Assembly (NCBI RefSeq): GCF_004296935.1
Contig: NZ_SCVH01000145.1
Location: 89,402 to 153,401 of the forward strand
Length of the DNA: 64,000 nt
Direction: 5' to 3'
Origin: Reyranella sp.
Lineage (GTDB): Bacteria; Pseudomonadota; Alphaproteobacteria; Reyranellales; Reyranellaceae
Below the pieces are notes generated by a model, which saw only the letters and a list, made by a program, of their open reading frames with translations, was not told where the DNA came from and did no database searches. The translations under genes and the position numbers were made by a program. Shown here piece after piece: positions 1 through 10,692 of this stretch. Position 1 is the stretch's first letter. Every line of letters starts with the position of its first letter.

Positions 1-186
1 GAGCCGGGTCCGGTCGTCGCCTTCGATCAACCAGGCGACGCCGCCAGCCTGGCCGACCTGGCGGGCCCGGCGGAGCGCATCGTCCAGCATCTCGTAGGAC
101 GCGGGCAGCAGGCGGTGCTTGGCGGCCAGAAACTCCTTTTCGGAGGTGCAGACGTAACCCACGGTCCACCAAAGCCTGTAGGTCAT
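1..186 (-). CDS. Partial hypothetical protein (N-terminal 62 residues)
   Basis: An open frame runs from an ATG at 186 on the minus strand to the window edge without a stop. It begins MTYRLWWTVGYVCTSEKEF and continues as a mixed, probably soluble helical segment; there is no signal peptide or membrane segment. I do not recognise the family. The 3' part of the gene lies outside the window, so length and function cannot be judged. The codon choice, with G or C at most third positions, matches the neighbouring real genes, and this is the main reason to accept it. Confidence 0.5.
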   Translation of the reverse strand, partial: MTYRLWWTVGYVCTSEKEFLAAKHRLLPASYEMLDDALRRARQVGQAGGVAWLIEGDDRTRL

Positions 187-326
187 GCGACCTCCCTGTG
201 TCTGCGACCCACTGTGGACCGGAGAATACCCTTACGCCTTTTGGCCGGCGGTCGATACGCACCCGCCGCCGCAGGAGCGCGCAGAGCGGCATCAACCGGA
301 TTGCCGCTTCAGCGGTTGGGGTTCAC

Positions 327-830
327 TCAGGCGGTGTAGTCGAAGGCCCAGGCGTCGCCGGCGGTATCCCAAGTGCCGCCGTCATTCAGATGCACCGCGG
401 CGAAGCAGTCGATGCCGAGGTCGAAGATCGTCACGATCTCCGGTGCCTGCTGGGCACCCGACGGCATGGCGAGGACGTGGCCGTCCTCGAGCGAGCCGGC
501 CCAGGCCGACGGTTCGGCGGCGGGCAGGATCAGCCCGTCGGACAGGCCGCCCAGGGCGACCAGCGGATCCTCGGCCGGCATCGCCGTCGCGGCGAGGGCG
601 GCGGCCCGTTCCGCGGCGCCGATCGGGCCGCTCATGAAGACAGCGCCGGGTTCGCCGAACAGCCGGTCGAGCGCGGCGCCATACGAAGGGGCGTCGAGGC
701 CGGCATCGGCCCAGCGCGAGTCGAGCGTGGCGTAGATGGGAAGGTCGTGGCGATCGAACTCGACCAGATCAGGCCCGACGAGGAACGTCGTATCGATGGT
801 CGAGCTATCGGAGGGGACCGAAGGGCTCAT
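327..830 (-). CDS. Hypothetical protein, 167 aa
   Basis: This is a complete minus-strand frame from ATG 830. The protein is acidic, rich in Ala, Asp and Gly, and has no signal peptide, membrane span or recognisable catalytic motif. It ends in an aromatic tail (WAFDYTA). I do not recognise the family. The region upstream (831-900) is unusually AT-rich for this genome and looks like its promoter. A longer frame on the opposite strand over the same bases (198-851) has Arg-rich, low-quality composition and is taken as a shadow. Confidence 0.6.
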   Translation of the reverse strand: MSPSVPSDSSTIDTTFLVGPDLVEFDRHDLPIYATLDSRWADAGLDAPSYGAALDRLFGEPGAVFMSGPIGAAERAAALAATAMPAEDPLVALGGLSDGLILPAAEPSAWAGSLEDGHVLAMPSGAQQAPEIVTIFDLGIDCFAAVHLNDGGTWDTAGDAWAFDYTA

Positions 831-1016
831 GGGAAATGTCTTTCGTTCTGAAATATTAGTTTAAGTATACTGAATAAATCATTGAGAATAAAGAGAGAAC
901 GTTGCCCAGTATGCTTCCGGCGCGCCCGCATCCTGGAATTCGCAAGGAATCGCAATGGCTTGGCTCCGGTCAACAGCCTACGGTGCGGCCCACATTCCAG
1001 TATTCGGGGGCGGTCG
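831..1016. promoter_or_regulatory. AT-rich divergent promoter region
   Basis: The 186 bases between two divergent genes are strikingly AT-rich from about 841 to 900, including TATACT- and TAAT-like stretches, in an otherwise very GC-rich context. It probably carries the promoter of the minus-strand unknown gene and perhaps that of the thiamine-diphosphate enzyme. Individual -35/-10 boxes cannot be assigned confidently. Confidence 0.4.
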
Positions 1017-2561
1017 ATGAACGGTGCGGAGAGTCTGGTACGGACCCTGGTGAAGGGTGGCGTGGAGGTCTGTTTCGCCAATCCCGGCACATCCGAGATG
1101 CATTTCGTCGGCGCCTTGGACCGAGTGGAAGGCATGCGCTGCGTGCTCGGCCTGTTCGAGGGCGTGTGCAGCGGTGCCGCCGACGGCTACTACCGCATGA
1201 CCGACAAGCCGGCCTCGACGCTTCTCCATCTCGGGCCCGGTCTCGCCAACGCGGCGGCCAACCTGCACAACGCCAAGAAGGCAGGGTCGGGCGTCGTCAA
1301 TATCGTGGGCGAGCACGCGCTCTATCACATCAAGTACGACACGCCACTCACCGCCGACATCGAAGGCATCGCCCGGCCGTTTTCGCATTGGGTGAAGACC
1401 TCGCCCACGTCGAAGACGGTGGCGGGCGACGGCGCGCTCGCGATCCAGGCGGCGCGCGTGGCGCCGGGCCAGATCGCCACGCTCATTCTTCCGGCCGACA
1501 CCGCCTGGGGCGAAGCCGACGGCATGGCCGAGACGCCGGCGACGCCGGCACCAGACAAGCCCACCAGCGATACCGTGGTGGCCGCCGCCAAGGCGCTCAA
1601 GATGCCGGGCGCGATGCTGTTCATCGGCGGGCGCGCCCTCCGTGCGCGCGGACTGGAACTCGCGGGCAAGATCGCCGCCAAGACCGGCTGCAAGGTCCAG
1701 GGTGCTGGCGGCACGGCGCGCATCGAGCGCGGCGTCGGCCGCGTGCCGGTGCTGCGGCTGCATTTCGTGATCGAGAACGCCCAGGCCCAGCTCAAGGGCA
1801 CCAAGCAGATGGTGCTGTGCGGCGCCAAGGCGCCGTTCGCCTTCTTCGCCTATCCCGGCAAGCCGTCCGTGCTCTCGCCGGACGATTGCACGATCAGCAC
1901 GCTCTGCCCGGTCGAAGGCGATCCCATCGCCTCGCTCGAGGCGCTGGCCGCCGAATTGGGCGCGCTCAATGAAAAGGCGGCAGGCATCGCCCAGCCCAGC
2001 CGTCCCGATCGTCCGACCGGCAAGTTCACGCTCGACGGTCTCGGCCAGGCGCTGGGCGCCACCATGCCGGAAGGCGCCATCGTGGTCGACGAATCGGTGA
2101 CGACGGGCCGCGGCTTCTTTCCCTTCAGCGCCGGCGCGCCGCCGCACGACTGGCTGAACAACATGGGTGGCTCGATCGGCTTCGGCGGACCGGTCGCCGT
2201 CGGTGCAGCGGTCGCCTGTCCCGACCGCAAGGTCATCTGCATGATCGGCGACGGCTCGGCGATGTACACGATCCAGTCGTTGTGGACGATGGCACGCGAG
2301 AATCTCGACGTCTGCGTGATGATCTTCTCGAATCGCTCCTACAACATCCTCTACAGCCAGCTCGCCGATGTCGGCGCGGCCAATCCCGGCCCGCGCGCCA
2401 TCGACATGCTGACACTCGATCGGCCGACGCTTCAGTTCACCGATCTCGCGAAGGGCATGGGCGTGCCTGCCGGCAAGGCGACCAACCTGGAAGAGCTCAC
2501 CAAGCAGCTCACCTACGCCATGTCGCAAAAGGGTCCGTACCTCATCGACGTGATCATGTGA
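1017..2561 (+). CDS. Thiamine-diphosphate-dependent acetolactate synthase-like enzyme (large subunit family)
   Basis: The 514-residue protein has the three-domain layout of the IlvB/benzoylformate-decarboxylase superfamily. The N-terminal Pyr domain carries the cofactor-activating glutamate (Glu48 in GLFEG). The C-terminal PP domain has the metal/ThDP motif GDG at 411-413 closing at Asn439. The family condenses or decarboxylates 2-oxo acids in the cytoplasm; the true substrate here is not known. It is shorter than housekeeping IlvB (about 570-590 aa) and no IlvN regulatory subunit follows, so an acetolactate synthase role in branched-chain amino-acid synthesis is doubtful. The start at 1017 is chosen because of a GGGGG-rich ribosome site just upstream and the standard N-terminus; a longer in-frame extension exists. 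Its stop overlaps the GTG start of trmB. Confidence 0.85.
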   Translation: MNGAESLVRTLVKGGVEVCFANPGTSEMHFVGALDRVEGMRCVLGLFEGVCSGAADGYYRMTDKPASTLLHLGPGLANAAANLHNAKKAGSGVVNIVGEHALYHIKYDTPLTADIEGIARPFSHWVKTSPTSKTVAGDGALAIQAARVAPGQIATLILPADTAWGEADGMAETPATPAPDKPTSDTVVAAAKALKMPGAMLFIGGRALRARGLELAGKIAAKTGCKVQGAGGTARIERGVGRVPVLRLHFVIENAQAQLKGTKQMVLCGAKAPFAFFAYPGKPSVLSPDDCTISTLCPVEGDPIASLEALAAELGALNEKAAGIAQPSRPDRPTGKFTLDGLGQALGATMPEGAIVVDESVTTGRGFFPFSAGAPPHDWLNNMGGSIGFGGPVAVGAAVACPDRKVICMIGDGSAMYTIQSLWTMARENLDVCVMIFSNRSYNILYSQLADVGAANPGPRAIDMLTLDRPTLQFTDLAKGMGVPAGKATNLEELTKQLTYAMSQKGPYLIDVIM

Positions 2562-3250
2562 GCGAACTCCGCGAGCGCACCCTCTACGGTCGGCGCCGCG
2601 GCAAGAAACTGCGCGACGGGCAGCAATCGCTGCTCGCGACGCTGTTGCCGCGCCTTACGATCGTCGTGCCACCGGAGCCGGAAAAGATCGATCTGGCGGG
2701 ACTTTTTGGCGGCGCGCTGCCGGCCGATGGCGTGTGGCTCGAGGTCGGTTTCGGCGCGGGCGAGCATCTCGTCTGGCAGGCGAAGGAACATCCGAAGGTC
2801 GGCTTGATCGGCTGCGAGCCCTATATCAACGGCGTCGCCAAATGCCTCGCTCATGTCGAGCGCGAGGGCGTGCACAACATTCGCCTGTTCACCGACGACG
2901 CGATGCTGGTGATGAAGGCGCTGCCCGACGCTTCGCTGTCGCGCGCCTTCGTGCTCTTTCCCGATCCCTGGCCGAAGTCGCGCCACCACAAGCGGCGCTT
3001 CGTGCAGCGCGCCAATCTCGACGTGCTGGCCCGCCTGATGATCCCGGGCGCGGAGCTGCGCCTCGCCACCGACGATCCGGGCTACCTGGCCTGGATGGTG
3101 GAGCATGCCTGCACCCATCCGGCCTTCGATTGGCTGGCCGAGCGGCCGGCCGACTGGCGTGGCCGGCCCGACGACTGGCCGCCGACGCGCTACGAACAGA
3201 AGATGCTGGCCGGTCACAAACCGGCGTTCCTGCGCTTCAGGCGTCGATAG
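2558..3250 (+). CDS. trmB: tRNA (guanine-N7-)-methyltransferase TrmB
   Basis: TrmB uses S-adenosylmethionine to make m7G46 in the tRNA variable loop. The 230-residue protein shows the class I methyltransferase motif EVGFGAGEHL near residue 58 and the TrmB signature PDPWPKSRHHKRR near residue 135, with the usual C-terminal YEQKML segment. The GTG start at 2558 overlaps the preceding stop as GTGA, so translation is probably coupled. A longer reading frame upstream is antisense-quality sequence inside the previous gene and is rejected. In many alphaproteobacteria trmB sits just ahead of rimP-nusA, as it nearly does here, separated only by a minus-strand transporter. Confidence 0.93.
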   Translation: MSELRERTLYGRRRGKKLRDGQQSLLATLLPRLTIVVPPEPEKIDLAGLFGGALPADGVWLEVGFGAGEHLVWQAKEHPKVGLIGCEPYINGVAKCLAHVEREGVHNIRLFTDDAMLVMKALPDASLSRAFVLFPDPWPKSRHHKRRFVQRANLDVLARLMIPGAELRLATDDPGYLAWMVEHACTHPAFDWLAERPADWRGRPDDWPPTRYEQKMLAGHKPAFLRFRRR

Positions 3251-4466
3251 GCTTGCGGCCGGGTCGGATCAGCACCAGCAGGGCGGCGGCGACCTGCAGC
3301 ACCAGGCAGGCGATCAGCGAGGTGCGGTAGTCGCCGGACAGTTCGTGCAGCACGCCCAGGATCGACGGTCCCGTAGCGGCGACGAGCTGGGTGATGGCGA
3401 CGTTCAGGCTGACGGCGCGGGCGAAATCGCGGCGCGGGAATTCCTGCTGCACGATCAGGCCGGGGAGCGTGATCAGATTGCCGACCCCGAAGCCGAACAG
3501 GATGCAGCCGAGGTAAAGGCCGGATACCGACGAGGTCTGAAGCAGCACGATCATGCCCGCGATCTGGATGGCGAGATTGGCCGAGGTGGCGCCGCGTCGG
3601 TCGACGTGGTCGATCACCAGGCCGACCGAGAAGCGCCCGATCAGGGCCGATAGAGCGGTGACGCTGACGACCCAGCCGGCCTCCTTCAGGCCGAGCGTGG
3701 GCACGAGGAACGCCGCCTGGTGGGCGATGAAGCTGATCTGCGCCAGGAGACCCAGCGAAAAGGCGCCGACCATCGTGAGATAGCGCGGCTGGCGGAGAAG
3801 CTGGGCGCGGCTCATCAGTGTACCGGCCGGCTCGACCGACGTCGTGGGCTCGTCGCCGGCATCGTGCTCGTCGGGCCGGCGCGGGCGGAGCGCGAAAGCC
3901 GCCAGCGGCCACAGAGTGGCCAGCACGACGGCGACCGCGGCGATACAGGCCCTGGTGAAGCCCAGCGTGTCGATCGCCCAGGCGAAGGCCGGCGCGAACA
4001 GCAGCCCGCCGCAGGTCGCGCCGTTTAGCGCCAGGCTGGCGGCCAGGCCGCGGCGGCGGTGGAACCATTGGGCGACGATGGTGTTGATCGCGGCACCCCC
4101 CATGGCGGCCCAGCCCGGGATCATCACCAGGAAGGCGAGGTAGAGCTGCCAGGGCCGGTCGATGATCGTGAGGCCCAGCACGCCCAGGCCCATCAGCCCG
4201 ACGCCGGCCAGGACGACGATCCGCGCGCCTCTTTTCTGGATGACGTCGCCCACCTGCATCACCAGGAAGGCGCCGACGATATAATAGAAGGTGATGCCGG
4301 CGGAGATGGTGGCCGGCGACCAGCCGTGGGTCTTGGTCAGAGCCGCCAGATATAGGCTGAGGCCATAGAAGCCGAGCCCCCACCCGTAGAGGGCCACGGC
4401 AAAGGTGCAAAAGACCACCCACCAGCCGTGGTAGAGACCGCGCCGCCTCTCGTCTTCAGCCCCCAA
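3237..4466 (-). CDS. MFS transporter (monocarboxylate/oxalate-formate antiporter-like)
   Basis: This is an inner-membrane major facilitator protein of about 409 residues with about 12 hydrophobic segments, two six-helix halves and a charged middle loop rich in Arg, Asp and Glu. The substrate is not evident; the length and the GWWVVF first helix resemble monocarboxylate-type MFS proteins. The longest frame begins with a TTG at 4580 inside the rimP leader hairpin. The chosen start is a TTG at 4466, because AGGAGGG lies about five bases before it and the first helix follows directly. Its 3' end overlaps the trmB stop region convergently by 14 bases. Confidence 0.85.
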   Translation of the reverse strand: MGAEDERRRGLYHGWWVVFCTFAVALYGWGLGFYGLSLYLAALTKTHGWSPATISAGITFYYIVGAFLVMQVGDVIQKRGARIVVLAGVGLMGLGVLGLTIIDRPWQLYLAFLVMIPGWAAMGGAAINTIVAQWFHRRRGLAASLALNGATCGGLLFAPAFAWAIDTLGFTRACIAAVAVVLATLWPLAAFALRPRRPDEHDAGDEPTTSVEPAGTLMSRAQLLRQPRYLTMVGAFSLGLLAQISFIAHQAAFLVPTLGLKEAGWVVSVTALSALIGRFSVGLVIDHVDRRGATSANLAIQIAGMIVLLQTSSVSGLYLGCILFGFGVGNLITLPGLIVQQEFPRRDFARAVSLNVAITQLVAATGPSILGVLHELSGDYRTSLIACLVLQVAAALLVLIRPGRKPIDA

Positions 4467-4580
4467 TTCACCCTCCTGCGGGCCGAAAGACCAGCGAAAC
4501 TGCCGGAAAAGCTTGCCAGTTGGCGGTACTGCGCCTATATCCGCGCCATCCTCATCGGGTTCGCGGGACGAGCCAAACAA

Positions 4581-4608
4581 AAAGAGTGGGCCAAAAACCC
4601 GCTCTTTT
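4581..4608 (+). terminator. Hairpin with U-tract in the rimP leader (attenuator-like)
   Basis: Ten-base arms (4581-4590 and 4598-4607) pair with one G-U wobble around a loop CCAAAAA, and a short T-run follows. It lies 47 bases before the rimP start and upstream of the MFS gene on the other strand. It could act as a transcription attenuator for rimP-nusA or as a divider between the divergent units. The fold is visible; the function is inferred. Confidence 0.5.
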
Positions 4609-4654
4609 CATTTGCCGAAACCCCGCCACCCTAACGTCGAGAAGCATCGCCCTC

Positions 4655-5161
4655 GTGACCGACCTGCTGCGTCGAATCGAAGACATCGTCGCCCCGACCA
4701 TCGTCGGCATGGGCTACGAGCTGGTTCGCGTCCACTTGAGTCGTGGCGGCACACTGCAGGTCATGATCGAGCCGGCCGATGGGCGGCCGATGGATGTCGA
4801 GGATTGCGCCAACGTCTCACGCGCCCTATCTGCGGTGCTGGACGTCGAGGACCCGATCACCAGCGCCTACACGCTGGAGGTGAGTTCGCCCGGCATCGAC
4901 CGACCGCTCACCCGGGCCAAGGACTATGCGCGCTGGACGGGCCACATGGCCCGCCTCGAGACCGCCGAGCCGGTCGAGGGCCGTCGCCGCTTCAAGGGCA
5001 CGCTGCTGGGCCTGGAGGACGGCATCGTGAAGCTCCGTCTCGAGGATGGCCAGGAGACCGGCGTGCCGCTGTCGGCGGTCTCGCGGGCCAAGCTCGAGAT
5101 GACCGACGCGCTGATCGAGGAACACCGCCTGGCCCATCAGGGCACCGGGCAGGCTCACTGA
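4655..5161 (+). CDS. rimP: Ribosome maturation factor RimP
   Basis: RimP assists assembly of the 30S ribosomal subunit. The 168-residue protein carries the family's conserved opening (VAPTIVGMGYELVRVHL), the VSSPGIDRPL motif near the middle, and the C-terminal Sm-like domain. The GTG at 4655 is preferred because it gives the canonical N-terminus; the frame extends upstream to 4520, but that part covers the leader hairpin. It is followed after 40 bases by nusA, the universal rimP-nusA-infB order. Confidence 0.93.
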   Translation: MTDLLRRIEDIVAPTIVGMGYELVRVHLSRGGTLQVMIEPADGRPMDVEDCANVSRALSAVLDVEDPITSAYTLEVSSPGIDRPLTRAKDYARWTGHMARLETAEPVEGRRRFKGTLLGLEDGIVKLRLEDGQETGVPLSAVSRAKLEMTDALIEEHRLAHQGTGQAH

Positions 5162-5201
5162 ACGATACGAACGAACACGGTAGAACAAGAGGAACTGAGA
5201 C

Positions 5202-6740
5202 ATGGCAACGACCGCCGATATCCCGCGCCTGGAGATGCTGCAGGTGGCTGACATGGTCGCCCGCGAAAAGGGCATCGAGCGCGAGGAAGTGCTCGAGGCG
5301 ATGGAGCAGGCCATCCAGAAGTCCGGTCGCGCCAAGTACGGGCTGGAGCACGACATCCGTGCCGAGATCGACCGCAAGACCGGCGAGATCAAGCTGCTGC
5401 GCTACATGCAGGTTGCCGACCCGATCGAGAACGAGAACACCCAGGTCCCGCTCGTCGAGGCGCAGCGCCGCAATCCGGAAGCACAGGTCGGTGATTTCCT
5501 GACCGACGAACTGCCGCCGATCGACTTCGGTCGCGTCGCCGCCCAGACCGCCAAGCAGGTCATCACCCAGCGGATGCGCGAGAGCGAGCGCAAGCGCCAG
5601 TACGAGGAATTCAAGGACCGCATCGGCGAGATCGTGTCGGGCGTGGTCAAGCGCGTCGACTACGGCAACATCACCATCGATCTGCAGCGCGCCGAAGGCG
5701 TGATCCGCCGCGACGAGACGATCCCGCGCGAATCCTTGCGCGTAAACGACCGCGTCCGTGCCTACATCTTCGACGTGCGCGAGGAGCCGCGCGGCCCGCA
5801 GATCTTCCTGTCGCGCAGCCATCCGCAGTTCATGGCCAAGCTGTTCATGCAGGAAGTGCCGGAAATCTACGACAACATCATCGAGATCAAGGCCGTGGCC
5901 CGCGATCCCGGCAGCCGCGCCAAGATCGCGGTGCTGAGCCACGACAGCTCGATCGACCCGATCGGCGCCTGCGTCGGCATGCGCGGCAGCCGCGTCCAGG
6001 CGGTGGTGCAGGAACTGCAGGGCGAGAAGGTCGACATCATTCCGTGGTCGCAGGACACCGCGAATTTCATCGTCAACGCACTGGCGCCGGCCGAGGTCAG
6101 CAAGGTGCTGATGGACGAGGAAAAGAACAAGACCGAGGTCGTCGTGCCCGACGACCAGCTCAGCCTCGCGATCGGCCGCCGCGGCCAGAACGTCAAGCTC
6201 GCCTCCCAGCTCACCGGCTGGGAAATCGACATCATGACGGAGACCGAGGAGAGCGAGCGCCGCCAGAAGGAAACCCGCGAGCGCACCGAGCTGTTCAAGC
6301 TGGCGCTCGATGTCGACGACGTGATCGCCCACCTGCTGGTCGCCGAGGGCTATGGTTCGGTCGAGGACGTGTCCGAGACCGCCGTCGAGGATCTCGCCAC
6401 CGTCGAGGGCTTCGACGAGGAGATCGCCACCGAGCTGCAGCGCCGCGCCCGCGAGTTCATCGAGAAGCGCGATGCCGAGCTCGCTTCGCGCCTCGCCGAG
6501 CTGGGCGTGAGCGAAGAAGTGCAGGCGGTCGAGGGCCTGAACCTCGCGATGATCGTGGCGCTGGGCGACAAGGGCGTGAAGACGCTCGACGATCTCGCCG
6601 ACCTCGCCTCCGACGAGCTGCGCGAGATCGTGGGCGAGAGCGCCATGGACAACGATACTGCCAACGCCATCATCATGAAGGCGCGCGAGCACTGGTTCGC
6701 CGACGAGGCCGCCCCGGCCGCCGAAGCGGCCAAGGCCTGA
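5202..6740 (+). CDS. nusA: Transcription termination/antitermination factor NusA
   Basis: NusA binds RNA polymerase and modulates pausing, termination and antitermination. The 512 residues show the N-terminal polymerase-binding domain, an S1 domain from about residue 140, two KH domains (first near residue 236, GSRAKIAVLS; then IGRRGQNVKLAS), and a C-terminal acidic part with two helix-hairpin repeats from about residue 370. This C-terminal extension is typical of proteobacteria. The start is supported by GAGG about ten bases upstream. It lies in the rimP-nusA-ylxR-infB operon. Confidence 0.97.
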   Translation: MATTADIPRLEMLQVADMVAREKGIEREEVLEAMEQAIQKSGRAKYGLEHDIRAEIDRKTGEIKLLRYMQVADPIENENTQVPLVEAQRRNPEAQVGDFLTDELPPIDFGRVAAQTAKQVITQRMRESERKRQYEEFKDRIGEIVSGVVKRVDYGNITIDLQRAEGVIRRDETIPRESLRVNDRVRAYIFDVREEPRGPQIFLSRSHPQFMAKLFMQEVPEIYDNIIEIKAVARDPGSRAKIAVLSHDSSIDPIGACVGMRGSRVQAVVQELQGEKVDIIPWSQDTANFIVNALAPAEVSKVLMDEEKNKTEVVVPDDQLSLAIGRRGQNVKLASQLTGWEIDIMTETEESERRQKETRERTELFKLALDVDDVIAHLLVAEGYGSVEDVSETAVEDLATVEGFDEEIATELQRRAREFIEKRDAELASRLAELGVSEEVQAVEGLNLAMIVALGDKGVKTLDDLADLASDELREIVGESAMDNDTANAIIMKAREHWFADEAAPAAEAAKA

Positions 6741-6759
6741 ACGGAGACTGCCGACCTTG

Positions 6760-7386
6760 ATGCCTGCCGTCACCATGACCCAATCTGACCTCACGGTGCC
6801 TGCCGCGCCGGGACCGATGCGCACCTGCATCGCGACCGGCACGGAAGGAACGCCGGAGCGGATGATCCGCTTCGTCGTCGGGCCGGATGGCGAGGTCGTG
6901 CCCGATCTGGCGCGGCGGCTGCCGGGTCGCGGCCTGTGGGTCCGGGCGGAGCGGGCGGCGCTCGAACGCGCCGTGGAAAAGAGCCTGTTCTCCAAGGCCG
7001 CGCGGGCCGCCGTGAAGGCGCCGGCCGATCTGGCGGAGCGGGTCGAACGGCTCCTGCTGGAGAGGCCGCTGGCCGATCTCGGCCGGGCGCGTCGGGCCGG
7101 CCGGGCCGTGGCAGGCTTCGTGAAGGTGGAACAGATGATCGCCCAGCGCCGCGTCGGGCTGCTGGTCGTGGCCGACGAGGCCGACGGCGACGGGCTGGGC
7201 AAGCTCGTTGCCACCGGCCTGCCGCTGGCACGGTTGGGCGATGCGACGTCGCTGGGCGGCCTCTTTGGCCGCGAGCAGGCGGTCTATGTGGCGGTTGCCC
7301 GTGATGATGCGGGCGGCGAGTTCATTCAACGAATTGCGGTCGGTGCCGCGCGGTGGCGCGGCTATCGACTGAATAGCGCCGGTTGA
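6760..7386 (+). CDS. YlxR-type RNA-binding protein fused to an L7Ae-like domain
   Basis: The N-terminal half (about residues 15-90) is a DUF448/YlxR domain with the [17 protein letters not shown] stretch and PGRGLWV motif. The C-terminal half (about 105-190) resembles the L7Ae/L30e RNA-binding fold. This fused form between nusA and infB is standard in alphaproteobacteria. YlxR proteins bind RNA (RNase P RNA in Firmicutes); the exact role here is unknown. ATG 6760 is chosen over an adjacent TTG at 6757; another in-frame ATG lies at 6775. GGAG sits about 13 bases before the chosen start. Confidence 0.9.
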   Translation: MPAVTMTQSDLTVPAAPGPMRTCIATGTEGTPERMIRFVVGPDGEVVPDLARRLPGRGLWVRAERAALERAVEKSLFSKAARAAVKAPADLAERVERLLLERPLADLGRARRAGRAVAGFVKVEQMIAQRRVGLLVVADEADGDGLGKLVATGLPLARLGDATSLGGLFGREQAVYVAVARDDAGGEFIQRIAVGAARWRGYRLNSAG

Positions 7387-7418
7387 CGGGCCGGAGCGGA
7401 CCAAGGACAACACGCGAC

Positions 7419-10145
<2,727 letters not shown>

Positions 10146-10150
10146 CGATG

Positions 10151-10266
10151 CTTTCCTCCCCTTCGCGGACTCCGCGAAGGGGAGGTGTCACCGTCTTACG
10201 GTGACGGAGGGGTCATGACCCCCTCCGGCCCTGCGGGCCACCTCCCCCGAGACGGGGGAGGAGAGC
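10151..10266. repeat. Intergenic hairpin repeat, family R1, copy 1
   Basis: About 115 bases made of consecutive short inverted repeats: CTCCCCTTCGCGGA/TCCGCGAAGGGGAG, CACCGTCTTACGGTG, GGGGTCATGACCCC and a final CCTCCCCC...GGGGGAGG. Related copies occur at 18182-18297 and 32095-32215. It sits between infB and rbfA and would form strong RNA hairpins in the operon transcript. Confidence 0.85.
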
Positions 10267-10284
10267 AGTGGAAAGGAACACGCC

Positions 10285-10692
10285 ATGCCGCGGCGTCGCT
10301 CATCCGAACGTGAAAAGAACCGTGCCCCCGGGCAGCGTCAGCTCCGGGTGGGCGAGGAACTGCGCCATCTGATCGCCCAGCTGCTCGAGCGCGGCAACAT
10401 GCACGACCACGACCTGCGCGATGCCTCGATCACGGTGACGTCGGTCAATGTCAGTCCCGACCTGCGCAACGCCACCGCCTTCGTCGTGCCGCTGGGCGGC
10501 AAGGACGAGGAACGGTTGCTGGCCGCGCTTCGCCGGGCAGCCCCCTGGTTTCGCGCCCGGGTGAGCGAGAGCGCGGGCCTGCGCAGTGCGCCGGAAATCC
10601 GCTTCGAACTCGACCGTACCTTCGACGAAGCCGAGCGCATCGATGCCCTGCTGCGCCGGCCCGACGTCGCCCGCGACCTTAAGGACGATTGA
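10285..10692 (+). CDS. rbfA: Ribosome-binding factor A
   Basis: RbfA binds the 30S subunit and helps mature the 5' end of 16S rRNA. The 135-residue protein has the single KH-like domain with the conserved RVGEELRHLIAQLL opening, the DxRNATAFVVPLGG strand and the FELDRTFDEAERIDALL end. The start has GGAAAGGA about eight bases upstream. Its last 14 bases overlap the 3' end of the convergent spermidine-synthase-like gene. In related genomes truB normally follows directly; here that order is interrupted. Confidence 0.95.
   Translation: MPRRRSSEREKNRAPGQRQLRVGEELRHLIAQLLERGNMHDHDLRDASITVTSVNVSPDLRNATAFVVPLGGKDEERLLAALRRAAPWFRARVSESAGLRSAPEIRFELDRTFDEAERIDALLRRPDVARDLKDD

Noticed and set aside
4992-7214. 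A 740-residue antisense frame across rimP, nusA and ylxR
   Set aside because: It covers three well-supported genes on the other strand and has His/Asp/Ala-rich shadow composition.
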